A stretch of 64,000 bases of DNA from Fibrobacter sp. UWR3 (lineage in GTDB: Bacteria; Fibrobacterota; Fibrobacteria; Fibrobacterales; Fibrobacteraceae): assembly GCF_900143055.1 (NCBI RefSeq), contig NZ_FRCW01000006.1, positions 62,001 to 126,000 on the forward strand, given 5' to 3'. The notes beneath the pieces are model-generated. The model was not told the origin of the DNA. It saw only the letters and a list, made by a program, of their open reading frames with translations, and searched no databases. Positions 17,905-28,000 of this stretch are shown here, in pieces. Position numbers and translations under genes: made by a program. Position 1 is the stretch's first letter; every line of letters starts with the position of its first letter.

Positions 17905-19278
17905 ATGCGCGAAGAACTGGCAAAGATAATCCAGGATATCCCCCACAACGACGGCGATCGGCTCCCGAGCGTACGCGAAATCATGAAGGCTTACGGCGTC
18001 TCCTCGAACACCGTGCAGTCGGCGCTCAAGATGCTAGAGAAAGCATCGCAAATATGCCGCATCCAGGGCAAGGGATGCTTCTGGACATCGGGCGGAGTCG
18101 CTAAAATCTACGAACGGCACCCCGCACCGCAGGCCAGGGAAAGCGCCTACGACAAGGTGGAGCGCCTTTTTCGCGAGGACTGGGACCGCGGCACATTCCG
18201 CATCGACGAACCGCTCCCGCTCATGAAGGAACTCGCACAGCGCTACAACGTTTCGCAGGCGATTCTCCGGAACTTCCTGAACGTGATGGTGCAAAAAGGC
18301 GCGCTGGCCCGTTCCGGAAGGCACTACAGCTTTATTCGCAATAGCAAGAACGAGCAACCCGCATCGCTCAGCGAAATCATATTCGTAACGCGATGCAACA
18401 GCTGGGGCGGCTTTACCGCCGAAAGCGAACGCGAAATGGATTTCTTGCGCATGGTCTACAAGAAGGCGGGTGCAGACAACTACAAGCTCATATTGCTCGG
18501 CATGAACGAGAACAGCGGCAAGCTCATCGACCGTAGCGGCAAGACCCGCAAGCTCGCGGACTACCCAAACGCCGTGGGAGCAATCCTCTCGACGCTCCTT
18601 ATAATGCAGCCGCTAAAGCTGATGCAGCAATTCGCGGGCATCCGCTACCCTATCGCCGTCTGGTGGGAGCAGCCCCTGCAAGATATCCCGCTCAGGTACC
18701 TGCAGAAAGAAAACTGGACATTCTTCAATTCCACCTTCGGGACAGCCCCGGGGAAAGAAATGGGCAAGTTCCTTATCGCCCACGGGATAAACCAGGTGGC
18801 CTACTTTTCGCCCTACCACAACAGTTCGTGGTCCATAGACCGCCTGCAGGGGCTACGCGACGCAGGGCTTTCCGTAATCGACTACACCGACAGCGAGTTT
18901 GCAAGCCCGTGGGACTACAAGCAGATTGCGCGCAGCAAGGTGGAAAAGTTCTCGGTCGAGGTTTACGCCCGCGAACTTTTGAAGCAGAAGATGGTTTCGC
19001 TCATGAAGAACCGCGATTACGAGCAGGTCGCAATCGTCTGCGTGAACGACGACGTGGCAAGCGCGCTTCTCGAAATGCAGGAAGAGGGCCGAATCGAAAA
19101 ACTCGGCCCGCTGTACGCCTTCGACAACTCCGCAGAAAGCTACATGTTGCGCCTTCCCTCCTACGATTTCAACACGCAGGCGCTCGTAGACCACATGTTC
19201 TACAGCATCGCAAACACCGATGCCTTCCGGATGCAGCGGAAGGTCCAGCAGATTCTGGGCCAGGTCGTAGAGAAATAA
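17905..19278 (+). CDS. GntR-type transcription regulator with two winged-helix regions and a LacI-like sensor
   Basis: The 457-residue protein opens with a GntR winged helix (about residues 3-62: RLPSVREIMKAYGVSSNTVQSALKMLE). A second GntR-like winged helix appears to follow at about 80-150 (PLPLMKELAQRYNVSQAILRNFLNVMV). Residues about 160-457 resemble a periplasmic-binding-protein-type sensor (LSEIIFVTRCNSWGG, then VAIVCVNDDVASALLEMQEEG near the end), as in LacI or AraR regulators, so the ligand may be a sugar. It follows the GH16 gene in the same direction but behind a terminator with its own -10 box, so a regulatory link to the glucanase is only inferred. I choose ATG 17905 over 17899 from the -10 spacing. 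Confidence 0.75.
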   Translation: MREELAKIIQDIPHNDGDRLPSVREIMKAYGVSSNTVQSALKMLEKASQICRIQGKGCFWTSGGVAKIYERHPAPQARESAYDKVERLFREDWDRGTFRIDEPLPLMKELAQRYNVSQAILRNFLNVMVQKGALARSGRHYSFIRNSKNEQPASLSEIIFVTRCNSWGGFTAESEREMDFLRMVYKKAGADNYKLILLGMNENSGKLIDRSGKTRKLADYPNAVGAILSTLLIMQPLKLMQQFAGIRYPIAVWWEQPLQDIPLRYLQKENWTFFNSTFGTAPGKEMGKFLIAHGINQVAYFSPYHNSSWSIDRLQGLRDAGLSVIDYTDSEFASPWDYKQIARSKVEKFSVEVYARELLKQKMVSLMKNRDYEQVAIVCVNDDVASALLEMQEEGRIEKLGPLYAFDNSAESYMLRLPSYDFNTQALVDHMFYSIANTDAFRMQRKVQQILGQVVEK

Positions 19279-19288
19279 ATCAGTACAG

Positions 19289-19335
19289 ATCCTCGCCTTG
19301 CTTCGACAAAACTCAGCACAGGCCGCGAGGATGAC
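19289..19335. repeat. REP-like palindromic repeat (intergenic copy)
   Basis: ATCCTCGC (19289-19296) pairs with GCGAGGAT (19325-19332), followed by GACGAAG. The centre CTTCGACAAAACTCAGCACAG nearly matches the copy inside the UvrA-like gene (50484). It lies between convergent genes and may also help termination. Confidence 0.7.
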
Positions 19336-19350
19336 GAAGCAGCCCTAAAA

Positions 19351-20571
19351 CTATTGGCGCTGGTAGAGTTCCAGCCCGAATTCCGGCATGGCTGCAATCA
19401 GGTGGTCCAGGATATCCGCCTGGATTCCTTCGAAATCTTCCCACACGGTCGTATTCGCGAAAGCATAAACTTCCAGCGGGAGGCCCAACGGGGTCGGCTC
19501 CAGCAGGCGCGTCATGAGCGTCATGTCCTGCGCGACTGTCTTACGTGAACGCAGGTATGCCGTGCAGTAGGCGCGGAACGTGCCGATATTCGTGAGGTGT
19601 CGGGCATTGAGCATATCAGGGCTGCCAGAACCCTGTGCGATTCCCAACAGGCCCGCCTTGGACTCCTCGCCCACAATCTCGTGAATCTTAGCCTCCAGGT
19701 ACGGAGCAAGAATCTTTATTTTAGATAAACTAGCAATTTCGTCCGGAGTAAGGAACCGGACCGTCTTCTGGTCAATATACATGGCACGCTTGATGCGCCG
19801 CACGCCGGAATCCTGCATCCCGCGCCAGTTGCGGAACGAATTCGTAATGAGGTCGTATGCGGGTATCACCGAGATGGTGTTGTCCCAGTTGCGCACCTTC
19901 ACCGAGGTAAGCGTAATGTCCATGACCGTACCGTCGGCATTGTGGCGTTCAATTTCAATCCAGTCGCCCTTTCGCAGCAGGTCGGACAAGTTTATCTGTA
20001 CTCCCGAAACTACACCCAGAATAGAATCCTTGAAAATGAGCATCAGCACGGTCGCCATCGCACCGAGAGCGGAGAAGATGATAACCGGGCTCTTGTCCGT
20101 CAACTGGCTCACGATGAATATCGCGGCAAGGCAGAACAGCGAGACCTTTATCGCCTGGAATATACCGTGCAGAGGGCGCTTCATCGTGCGTTCGTTTATG
20201 CCGTTAAAATGCTCAATCACGTCAAGAATCGAGCACGCAATCGCAAACGAAAGCAGCGTATACCAGATGTTCGCAATCCTCGAAGACACCTCGAAAAGCC
20301 ACGTACTCGGGTCAAGAACATTCTGGACCGCGGCAGAGAACGCCGTCGCCGGGATAACCTGCAAAAGGCGCGAAGCCAGATGGCGTTCCACAAGAATCTT
20401 GTTCAACGCGCTCGGACTCTTTTTCGACCAGCGTTTCATTATCGGCATTACGAGGGCATAAATCGCGAGGAAAATAATCGCAATCGAAAGGACTACGATT
20501 CCAAAATGGAAGAACTCGCTGTCCATCTGAAGGTTTTCCACCTGCGTGGCAAAATCGTGCACTTTATTCAT
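19351..20571 (-). CDS. MscS-family mechanosensitive channel (YbdG type)
   Basis: The 406-residue inner-membrane protein has four to five N-terminal transmembrane helices and then the MscS pore and beta-domain region: FSALGAMATVLMLIFKDSILGVVSGVQINLSDLLRKGDWIEI, then the VRNWDNTISVIPAYDLITNSFRNW stretch. The layout and length fit the YbdG/MscM type, which opens under osmotic downshift. It starts 3 nt after the stop of the DUF4261-like gene, so it is the last gene of the minus-strand envelope operon beginning at 28473. Only a weak AGAAAG precedes the start. Confidence 0.85.
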   Translation of the reverse strand: MNKVHDFATQVENLQMDSEFFHFGIVVLSIAIIFLAIYALVMPIMKRWSKKSPSALNKILVERHLASRLLQVIPATAFSAAVQNVLDPSTWLFEVSSRIANIWYTLLSFAIACSILDVIEHFNGINERTMKRPLHGIFQAIKVSLFCLAAIFIVSQLTDKSPVIIFSALGAMATVLMLIFKDSILGVVSGVQINLSDLLRKGDWIEIERHNADGTVMDITLTSVKVRNWDNTISVIPAYDLITNSFRNWRGMQDSGVRRIKRAMYIDQKTVRFLTPDEIASLSKIKILAPYLEAKIHEIVGEESKAGLLGIAQGSGSPDMLNARHLTNIGTFRAYCTAYLRSRKTVAQDMTLMTRLLEPTPLGLPLEVYAFANTTVWEDFEGIQADILDHLIAAMPEFGLELYQRQ

Positions 20572-20574
20572 AGG

Positions 20575-21270
20575 TTACTTTCTCACTAAACGCATGATTC
20601 CCTGGCGGTTGAACTCGGGAACATCCTTCGCGAAGGGGCTCTTTGTTTCTGCACGGAGCGTAAACACACCGGCATCGCCCGCATCGACTTCCGTTCCCGA
20701 CTTGGAAGATACTCCATCCACAAAAATCGAGTCCGCGACAACAGAAAGGATATTCTCCAAATCTTCCTGAGCCCCGTTCGTGCGCGAAATACACAAATCC
20801 GGCAGGCCAAACACCTCCAGCCCGAGCGTATAGAGCACGTCCGCACTTTCTACAAAGTTGATCCACGTGTCCATCGGGAATTCCGCATCACCGAGTTCCT
20901 CACGGAAAGCGGCCGCAGCCCACGCCGTACCCGACTGCTGCATATACACGCCGGTCGCACCCGCGGCAAGCACCTTGAGAATGGCGGCATTCACCATGCG
21001 CAGTTCATCGGCACTCTTGAGCGAGCCCAACAAAAACAGCAGCGACTTGTGCGAATCGATTGCACTCGCCTCTTCCGCAGAAATCTCGTTGTGTTCCTTG
21101 AAAATATCGGAGAGACCAGCCGCAGGGGCATTACGTACAACGTCAAAACGCACATTGCAACCGGGCACGAGCAAGTTTTTCGCATCGGCCCCCACCGAGA
21201 CGACGTCCGTTATCTTGAAGGGTTCCGTCACTGCGACAGGAATCGGGAAAGCAAGTACAAACCTATTCAT
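20575..21270 (-). CDS. DUF4261-like protein
   Basis: The 231-residue protein lacks a signal peptide and membrane helices. Its middle (LKVLAAGATGVYMQQSGTAW, a Trp-containing stretch, then LYTLGLEVFGLPDLCI) follows the pattern of DUF4261, whose function is unknown. I judge the match by pattern only. Of the two nearby ATGs, the one at 21270 lies 6 nt after GAGGA, so I prefer it to 21276. It is cotranscribed with the MscS channel (3-nt gap) and follows the glycosyltransferase gene by 32 nt. Confidence 0.5.
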   Translation of the reverse strand: MNRFVLAFPIPVAVTEPFKITDVVSVGADAKNLLVPGCNVRFDVVRNAPAAGLSDIFKEHNEISAEEASAIDSHKSLLFLLGSLKSADELRMVNAAILKVLAAGATGVYMQQSGTAWAAAAFREELGDAEFPMDTWINFVESADVLYTLGLEVFGLPDLCISRTNGAQEDLENILSVVADSIFVDGVSSKSGTEVDAGDAGVFTLRAETKSPFAKDVPEFNRQGIMRLVRK

Positions 21271-21302
21271 ATCCATTCCTCTGCCCGAAGGGGCATCAAC
21301 GT

Positions 21303-22490
21303 TTATCGCCTGCGCGAGATTTTATCGCCCACGCGCGAAAACAAGTCCTTTACCGCATTTTCGAGCACGCCCGCCTGCTGTGGCCGAGGGAGCGCGACAT
21401 TCCCCTTGAAGGCATCGAGAAGCGATTCTACCGAAAGCCGATTCGCAGGAATATTGACCGCATAGCCTGCAGTGGCGAGGTCGCGCGCGAGTACCACCTG
21501 CTCGTACTGCCCCGGAGTCGGGACAAATATGCACTTTGCGCCCAAGTAGGCCATGTCCATTACGGTGCTATAGCCACCACGGCTAATCACCCAGTCTGCA
21601 TTCCTCACCGCACAGGCAAATTCACCCGTAGGCAGGTGCGTCACGAACTCGATATTCCCTTCGGTCCAGTGCCTGCGGGGGGCCTGCGGCTTGCCCAGAA
21701 TCATCAAGTGTTCCCCCGGAACATCGCGCAGAATATCGCGCAGGCGGTTCTCGAACTGCGTGCGAGCAGGCTCGACACCCGAAATAACGGCAACGACCCG
21801 ATACATGCCCGCATTTAAACTGCCCGCGACCCGAGAGGCGCCGGAACAAGGCGTGTCAAATCGCGAGAGCGGCCCGACGAACCTGACCGCAGGCGCACCG
21901 CCCACCCCGAACGAGTCCCGCTCGCCACGCGAATCACGGCCACCGCCCGTAACCTGCTGGCCATGCGCCGGCAAGTGCGAGAGCGCGCCCGCGTATCCGG
22001 GTGCAGTTTCCACATCGGGCACCCACACCTCGTCAAAATTCCTCATGCGGGCACGGTGCCAGCGAATGCCGATACCCTCGAGCGCCACAAGCGCGGGCGG
22101 GAACGCAATCCGCCGCTGGTGCGTCATGTAAATGCTGAGCGCCTTCCCGGAATAGAAAGCAAAGCGATTGTCCGAAAATAGCACGTCGTAGCCGTGACGT
22201 TCCACCATCTCTTCGGCATAGCGATGCTCGTAACGCATCACCGCATTCAGGTGTGCGCTGTTCTTCAGGAGCCACAGCGCCATGTTAAAGCCATATTTCG
22301 GGTACACGACGTTGTAGCCCGGCGCCACCCGCTGGCGTAGTTCCGGGAATACCTCGCGGAAGAATCCCGCATTCGCCTTCACTACGGCAAGTTCCACCTC
22401 GGCTCCCTGGGCCAGGAACTCCCGGATAACGGGCACGCAACGCGTCGCATGCCCCAAGCCCCAATCAAGAGGGGCTACCAGGATTTTCAC
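21303..22490 (-). CDS. MurG-like glycosyltransferase (GT-B fold)
   Basis: The 395-residue protein begins KILVAPLDWGLGHATRCVPVI, the GxGHxxR pattern of GT28/MurG-type transferases. The C-half has WVISRGGYSTVMDMAYLGAKCIFVPTPGQYEQ, the sugar-nucleotide-binding GGxST and PxxxQxxQ region. It should be a cytoplasmic or membrane-peripheral sugar transferase for an envelope glycan or lipid; donor and acceptor are unknown. A Gly/Arg/Ser-rich insert (about residues 175-200) interrupts the domain junction. It overlaps the upstream membrane-protein gene by 4 bp (ATGA). Confidence 0.75.
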   Translation of the reverse strand: MKILVAPLDWGLGHATRCVPVIREFLAQGAEVELAVVKANAGFFREVFPELRQRVAPGYNVVYPKYGFNMALWLLKNSAHLNAVMRYEHRYAEEMVERHGYDVLFSDNRFAFYSGKALSIYMTHQRRIAFPPALVALEGIGIRWHRARMRNFDEVWVPDVETAPGYAGALSHLPAHGQQVTGGGRDSRGERDSFGVGGAPAVRFVGPLSRFDTPCSGASRVAGSLNAGMYRVVAVISGVEPARTQFENRLRDILRDVPGEHLMILGKPQAPRRHWTEGNIEFVTHLPTGEFACAVRNADWVISRGGYSTVMDMAYLGAKCIFVPTPGQYEQVVLARDLATAGYAVNIPANRLSVESLLDAFKGNVALPRPQQAGVLENAVKDLFSRVGDKISRRR

Positions 22491-25051
22491 CTAGCCTCCA
22501 GCCAGGCGTTCGCCCAGTCGCCGTGGTCGCAGTTCTTCTCGCCCGCCATGTCGATGCTCAGGTTCAGCTGACGCACGCCCTTCACGTCCACGTCAATCGC
22601 CTGCTTTTCCATCGAGTAGAGCCTCTTGGAGCGCAAGATTTCGCGGCCGTCGCCCGACACGATAAAGTACACGCCGTCACCGCAGGCGCTTTCGTCATCA
22701 AGCCCAATAACCGCATGCAGCACGTCGAACCCGCGGGGCAACGTGAAATCGATACTCGAATTCGCATGGCTCCCGATACCGTAGCGGAACGGTTCGCCAT
22801 CCAGCGTAAGCGTGTGGTGTTCTACCGACTCGTTCATCTGCGGGTCGCCCCACTCCTGCGAGAAACGGCCCATCTTGAGGCTCGAAAGCAGCACGACGTT
22901 CTCGCTCTCGCGGAAGAAGTCGCGGTAAACCACAGACGTATCGCCATCGGGCATCGAGCACACGAACATCGCGCGGTTCATACCCGGGTGAATCTTCGTT
23001 GAATCCATACGGAGCGAATCCGAAGGCACCGTCACGAGCATCTCGCCCTGCTTTTCGCCATTGAGCGAGTAGTCGCAGGCAATCGATTCCGGGAACCGCT
23101 TGTTCAGCACGATAATCCCCTCGCTCTCGTCCGAGACCATGAAGTTCTGCGCGTACTGCGAAACGCCCTTCTTCGAAATTATCTTGTATATAACCAGCGG
23201 ATAGCCAAAGCGCTTCGCATCCACCAAGATGCGCTCGTGCTTGTAGCTATCGAGAATCTTGTCAATCTGGTCGGTCGTCTTGAAGCCCACCACGCGGCTG
23301 TCACGGTTTACCTTGCCGTAGCCATCCTGCCCGCGCACCAGGTAGATGTTTCCGCCCGACTTTTGCATCCACGAGGCAAACACGTCGGTACTCCAGCCCT
23401 CGAAAGTGCGTTCGCTAAACGCGCTATGCCCCTGGGCAAGCATCTGCCACGGCCTCGCATAGATGTAGATTGAATTTTCGGGCAACTTCGCGAGTTCCGT
23501 GTTCAAGAAGTCCTCTTCGCCCAGCAACTTGTTCTTGTAGTAGAGCATGTTGCTCTTGTAGCTGGGAGCATGGTAGAACATGAGCCCGAGCGAAAGGAGG
23601 CAGGCAAAACCCATCACGATTCCGGCGACGGCATCGCGCTGCATCTTGGACTTGAAGAGGCGCGAACCCGCAAAGAGGAGCGCGTCGTACAGGCCAAGCG
23701 CCATCAGGAGCGCAAACAGCGGGAGCGCCACCAGCACGTAGCGCTGGTTGATATCAATCGTGAACGTTCCCGACACGTTGAACATGATGACGAAAATCTG
23801 GAGGCAGAAGAAAATGCCCAAGATAAACCCGCGCACGTAACGGCGGAATACAACCATGCGGAGCAGGAGCCATACAGTCGCCACGAGCAAGATGACCGTG
23901 AACGTCGTGTAGAACGGGTTCACCATGATGCCGCCGAAAGCCGGGTCGACATCGAGGTTCATCATCGTCTGGATATTCGTCTTCAGGTTGAACCACAGGT
24001 TATCGAAGGAATGGGCCGCATGTTCCCCGCCCTGGAAGTCGTAACCGCGATAGGCCGCCATGTTGTTCACGCTGGGCCAGCTCACCGCAATCACGGCGGC
24101 AACAAAGGCCGGCAGGCGGTAAGGCTTCTCGAGGAAGTAGCGGTAGTAGTAGAGTGCGAACGGAATGAACGCGAACACCGTCTCCTGGCGGGTCTGCGCA
24201 AAGAACCCGAGCAGCGGGACCGTCAGCAAGAAATGCTTCCACGTTACCTTGTTCGCAGGCACAAAAGCATACCAGGCCATAAGGAAGGTCAGCAGGCAAA
24301 TGTAGAGCACTTCCGTAGATGCAGAGCGCGACTGGAGCAGGTATATGGGCATACCTCCCAGGAAGGCGACTGCAGCCAGTGCCAGTTTATCGCTCCTGAA
24401 CCACTTCGACAGCGCGAGGAAGAACGCCAGCAGGCTCAACAGGTAGAACGGATAGTTCACCTTGAGCGCAGTATCGCGCGTCGGTTCCATGAAGTTGAAC
24501 ACAAGCGAGTAGACGAACCCGAGTGCCTTGCCCTTGAAGTTGTTCACCTCGCTCTTGCAATCAAGGACTCCATCCGTCCAAACGCCCTCGTTGCAGATGC
24601 CGCCCGTATGCTGGAAGTACATCTGCAGGCCCATCGATTCCCAGCTGGTCTCGTCGCTCAGTACACGGTGCGTATTGCTGATGTTCCCGAACACGAACAC
24701 CGAGAAAATAATCATCAGGATGGCAAGCCCGCAAAAGGCCTTACCGCTCGGCAAGAACTCCCGGATATGCTTCGCGATAAACGGTACGTTTACCACCACG
24801 CCCGCAATGAACAGCACAAACGTCGAGAGTATCGCATAGTAGCCCCAGTCGATATCCCAGCGGCGCGCGTACGAAACGGAAAGGTTGTTGAATATGAGGA
24901 ACGCGGCGACCAGCACGGCGACCGTGGTCGCAAGCATCACCGCCTGTGGCTTGCCCAGGCTGAGCGACGTTACCCACTCGTGCAGGGACGTGGTCACCGA
25001 CTTCTGTTCAATCTTTTCTTCTACAGTAACAGTTTTCTCTTTCTTTTTCAT
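22487..25051 (-). CDS. Polytopic membrane protein with C-terminal NPCBM domain
   Basis: This is an 854-residue protein. Residues about 40-520 hold roughly a dozen transmembrane segments with a large loop between the first segments (SDETSWESMGLQMYFQHTGG), reminiscent of GT-C glycosyltransferases such as the GT39/ArnT group. Residues about 725-854 look like an NPCBM carbohydrate-binding module (YGIGSHANSSIDFTLPRGFD, then DGVYFIVSGDG and HGDWANAWLEAR at the end), which would face the periplasm. I infer a lipid-linked sugar transferase or an envelope glycan protein. It sits between the Aas fusion and the MurG-like gene, overlapping the latter. Confidence 0.7.
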   Translation of the reverse strand: MKKKEKTVTVEEKIEQKSVTTSLHEWVTSLSLGKPQAVMLATTVAVLVAAFLIFNNLSVSYARRWDIDWGYYAILSTFVLFIAGVVVNVPFIAKHIREFLPSGKAFCGLAILMIIFSVFVFGNISNTHRVLSDETSWESMGLQMYFQHTGGICNEGVWTDGVLDCKSEVNNFKGKALGFVYSLVFNFMEPTRDTALKVNYPFYLLSLLAFFLALSKWFRSDKLALAAVAFLGGMPIYLLQSRSASTEVLYICLLTFLMAWYAFVPANKVTWKHFLLTVPLLGFFAQTRQETVFAFIPFALYYYRYFLEKPYRLPAFVAAVIAVSWPSVNNMAAYRGYDFQGGEHAAHSFDNLWFNLKTNIQTMMNLDVDPAFGGIMVNPFYTTFTVILLVATVWLLLRMVVFRRYVRGFILGIFFCLQIFVIMFNVSGTFTIDINQRYVLVALPLFALLMALGLYDALLFAGSRLFKSKMQRDAVAGIVMGFACLLSLGLMFYHAPSYKSNMLYYKNKLLGEEDFLNTELAKLPENSIYIYARPWQMLAQGHSAFSERTFEGWSTDVFASWMQKSGGNIYLVRGQDGYGKVNRDSRVVGFKTTDQIDKILDSYKHERILVDAKRFGYPLVIYKIISKKGVSQYAQNFMVSDESEGIIVLNKRFPESIACDYSLNGEKQGEMLVTVPSDSLRMDSTKIHPGMNRAMFVCSMPDGDTSVVYRDFFRESENVVLLSSLKMGRFSQEWGDPQMNESVEHHTLTLDGEPFRYGIGSHANSSIDFTLPRGFDVLHAVIGLDDESACGDGVYFIVSGDGREILRSKRLYSMEKQAIDVDVKGVRQLNLSIDMAGEKNCDHGDWANAWLEAR

Positions 25052-25056
25052 AATAA

Positions 25057-28000
25057 CTAGTTTGCTGAAATTCCAAGGCGTTCCATGGCAATTCTCTTGC
25101 CGGTCTGCACGTCGCTCTTGCCGCTCCCGAGTTTCGGGAGTTCATCCACCTTCACCACGGCACCGGGGAGCATGAGCGGCGGGAGGCCCACCTGCTTGAG
25201 CATATCCTTCACCTCGTCTTCGGACTTATCGCCCGCATACACGAGCACAATCTTCTCGCCCTTGCTGCCATCCGGGACGGCAACCGCAAAGTGGTCAATT
25301 TCGTCGAACAGCGAGCATTCCGAAATCTTGAAGTCCACCGACCCAAGGCTCACCATCTCGCCACCAAGCTTTGCGAAGCGGCTGTAGCGGTCCACAATCG
25401 TGAGGTAGCCGTCCTCGTCCACGTGGCCCTTGTCGCCCGTCTTGTACCAGCGCTTGCCGTTTATAACCGCAATCGCCTGTGCCGTACGTTCCGGGTCCTT
25501 CAGGTAGCCCTTCATAATCTGCGCACCGCCAATCAAGATCAGGCCATCCTCGCCCACGGCGAGTTCTTCCATGGTATCGGGGTCCACGATGCGGATCTGC
25601 GTTCCGGGCAGCGGAGCGCCAACGGTACCCGGCTTGTTGCCCTCGATAACCGTCTTGTAGTCGTCCATGAGCACGTCCTTCGTGTTCACCGCCGCCACCG
25701 GAGTCGTTTCCGTACAACCGAACCCCTCGAAAATCTCGAGCTTGAACTTGTTGCGGTAAAGCTGGCGCACATCCTCGCGAATCTTCTCGGCGCCGGCGTA
25801 GATGCTACGCACATGCGAGAACATCAGCGGGTGCACCGCGCGGTTCATGCCCCACATGCGCAGGAACGTGCCCGTGGCCACCATGATGCTCACCTTGAAC
25901 TGGGCACACATGCGCGACACGAGCCTTGCATCCGTCGGGTCGGGGCAGGTCGCCACCGGCACGCCTTCCACAAGGCACAACATCGTCGTGATGGAGAACC
26001 CGAACGCATGGAACAGCGGGAGCGAACCCAGGAATACGTCTTCCGCGGTCGGCAACAGCACGCTTTCGCACTGCTTGATATTGCCAATCAGGTTCAGGTG
26101 CGTGAGTTCCACACCCTTCGGGCGGCCCTCAGAACCGGAACTGAAGATGATGGTCGCCACGTCATCAAGGCTCACCTTCTTGAAGAAGCGAAGCTCCAGG
26201 TACCAGGCCGGCAAAAGCATCACGCGCAAGAAGTTCTTCACGAGCGTCGACTTGTGCAGTTGCCCCTTCAGGTCTTCCATGTAGTAGACCTTGTACTTGT
26301 CGAGCAACTTCTCCATCGGGAGGCCCTTCTGCTTGAGTTTCTCGACAAACACGCGGGCCGTAATAATCGTCTTCACTTCGGCCACGCCACAGCAGTAGTC
26401 CATCGTCTCGGGCGTGTTCGTGTAGTTCAGGTTGTAGACCGTCTTGCCCCTGATGAGGCACGCCATGTTCACGATGATTCCCGGGCCGGAAGGCGGAATA
26501 AGCACGCCCACCTGCTTCTCGCCCTTCGTGAGTTTCTCGATCATGCCCGCAAACGAGAGCGCCGCCGTCGCAAGCGCGTTTGCTGAAAGGTGGTTGCCGT
26601 CGGGGCTATAAACGGAGGGCCCGCTGCCGACTCGCTTCACCGTGCGAATCCAGGCAGATGCCACCGGACGCAACTTGCGGATGTAACTCGTCCACGCGGT
26701 AATCGAGAGTTCCTGCACCGCGCGCTTCACCATCATCGGGTTGGAATCGAGCGGGAGTTCGTTGCCGAACGCGACAGAAATGATACGGCCACCGCTATGC
26801 ACCATGTCCTTGAAGCCGGCATCAGCCATGGAGTAGCTACTCCCCCACAGCCCCTGCACGTAGAACGGCAACAGTTTCAGGCGCGGCACATCCTTCACAA
26901 CGGACGAGTAGTCCAGGCGGAAGCGGCTCATGTTGCCCGTCGAGGTCATCGCGTTTTCCGGGAACATCACCACGGCTTCGCCGCGCAGCAAGGCCTTCTT
27001 CGCCTCCTCCATCGCGGGAGCAGGGTTCGAGATATCGAGGTCAATCGTTTCCATCTGCGAAAGCAACAGCTTCACGTACCACTTCTCAAAAGGCCTGCGC
27101 GTAATCACGAAACGCATCGGGCGCGGGCTTGCCATCTGGATAATCGCCCAGTCAATGTACGAGATGTGGTTACCCACCAGGAGCACCGGGCCTTCCCACG
27201 GAATGTTCTGCACGCCCGTCACCAGGAACCGGTAGTGCATCGATAGCACCGAGCGCAATAGCTGGCGCAAAAGCGTCTGCGGCATGGCCCACAGCGCCCA
27301 CACCGTACCCACAAGGCAGACGATGCCGAGGATAAAGAACAGGCTCATCCGGTCGACAGCAAAGTAACGGATGGCGACAATCGCGAGGATATCGAAAACG
27401 AGAATGCTCAGGTTCTGCACCACGTTCGAAAGCGAGAGCACGTGGCCCGCGGAACGGGGCTTGGTGTTGTAGAGCATCGTCGCGAACATCGGGAGCGCAA
27501 AGATGCCGCCACAGAACCCGAGAAGCGCGAACGCGATGGCGTTATACGGGCGCGGAATCAGCGGAATGATGAATATGAGGATGGAAGCCCCTGCGGTACC
27601 CATCGGGATAAGCCCCATCTCGATAAAGTTCATCGACATGCGCATCGCAAACCAGAAGCCCGCGACAAGCCCGATGCCCGTACCGAAAATGGCATAGTTC
27701 GCAAGGGCATCCTGCGTAAACAGCGAGCCCGAGCTGAACTGGTCCTGGATGACGAACACCATCAGGAATATCATGACCCAGAAAATCGCCTGCCCGACAA
27801 TCGACTGGCGGAGCGCCCGGTTCTTCCACGCCTTCGCCATCTTGCGGCGCGCGTACTTGAACGTAAGGAACTGCTTCCAGGGGAATTTCAGTGTTTCATC
27901 GTAGGCGCCGATAGACGGGAGCCGGATTGCAAAAATCACCCCCAGAACCTGCAGTGCACCGAGCGAATAGAGCACGGGCTCGACCAGGTTCTCGCGGACG

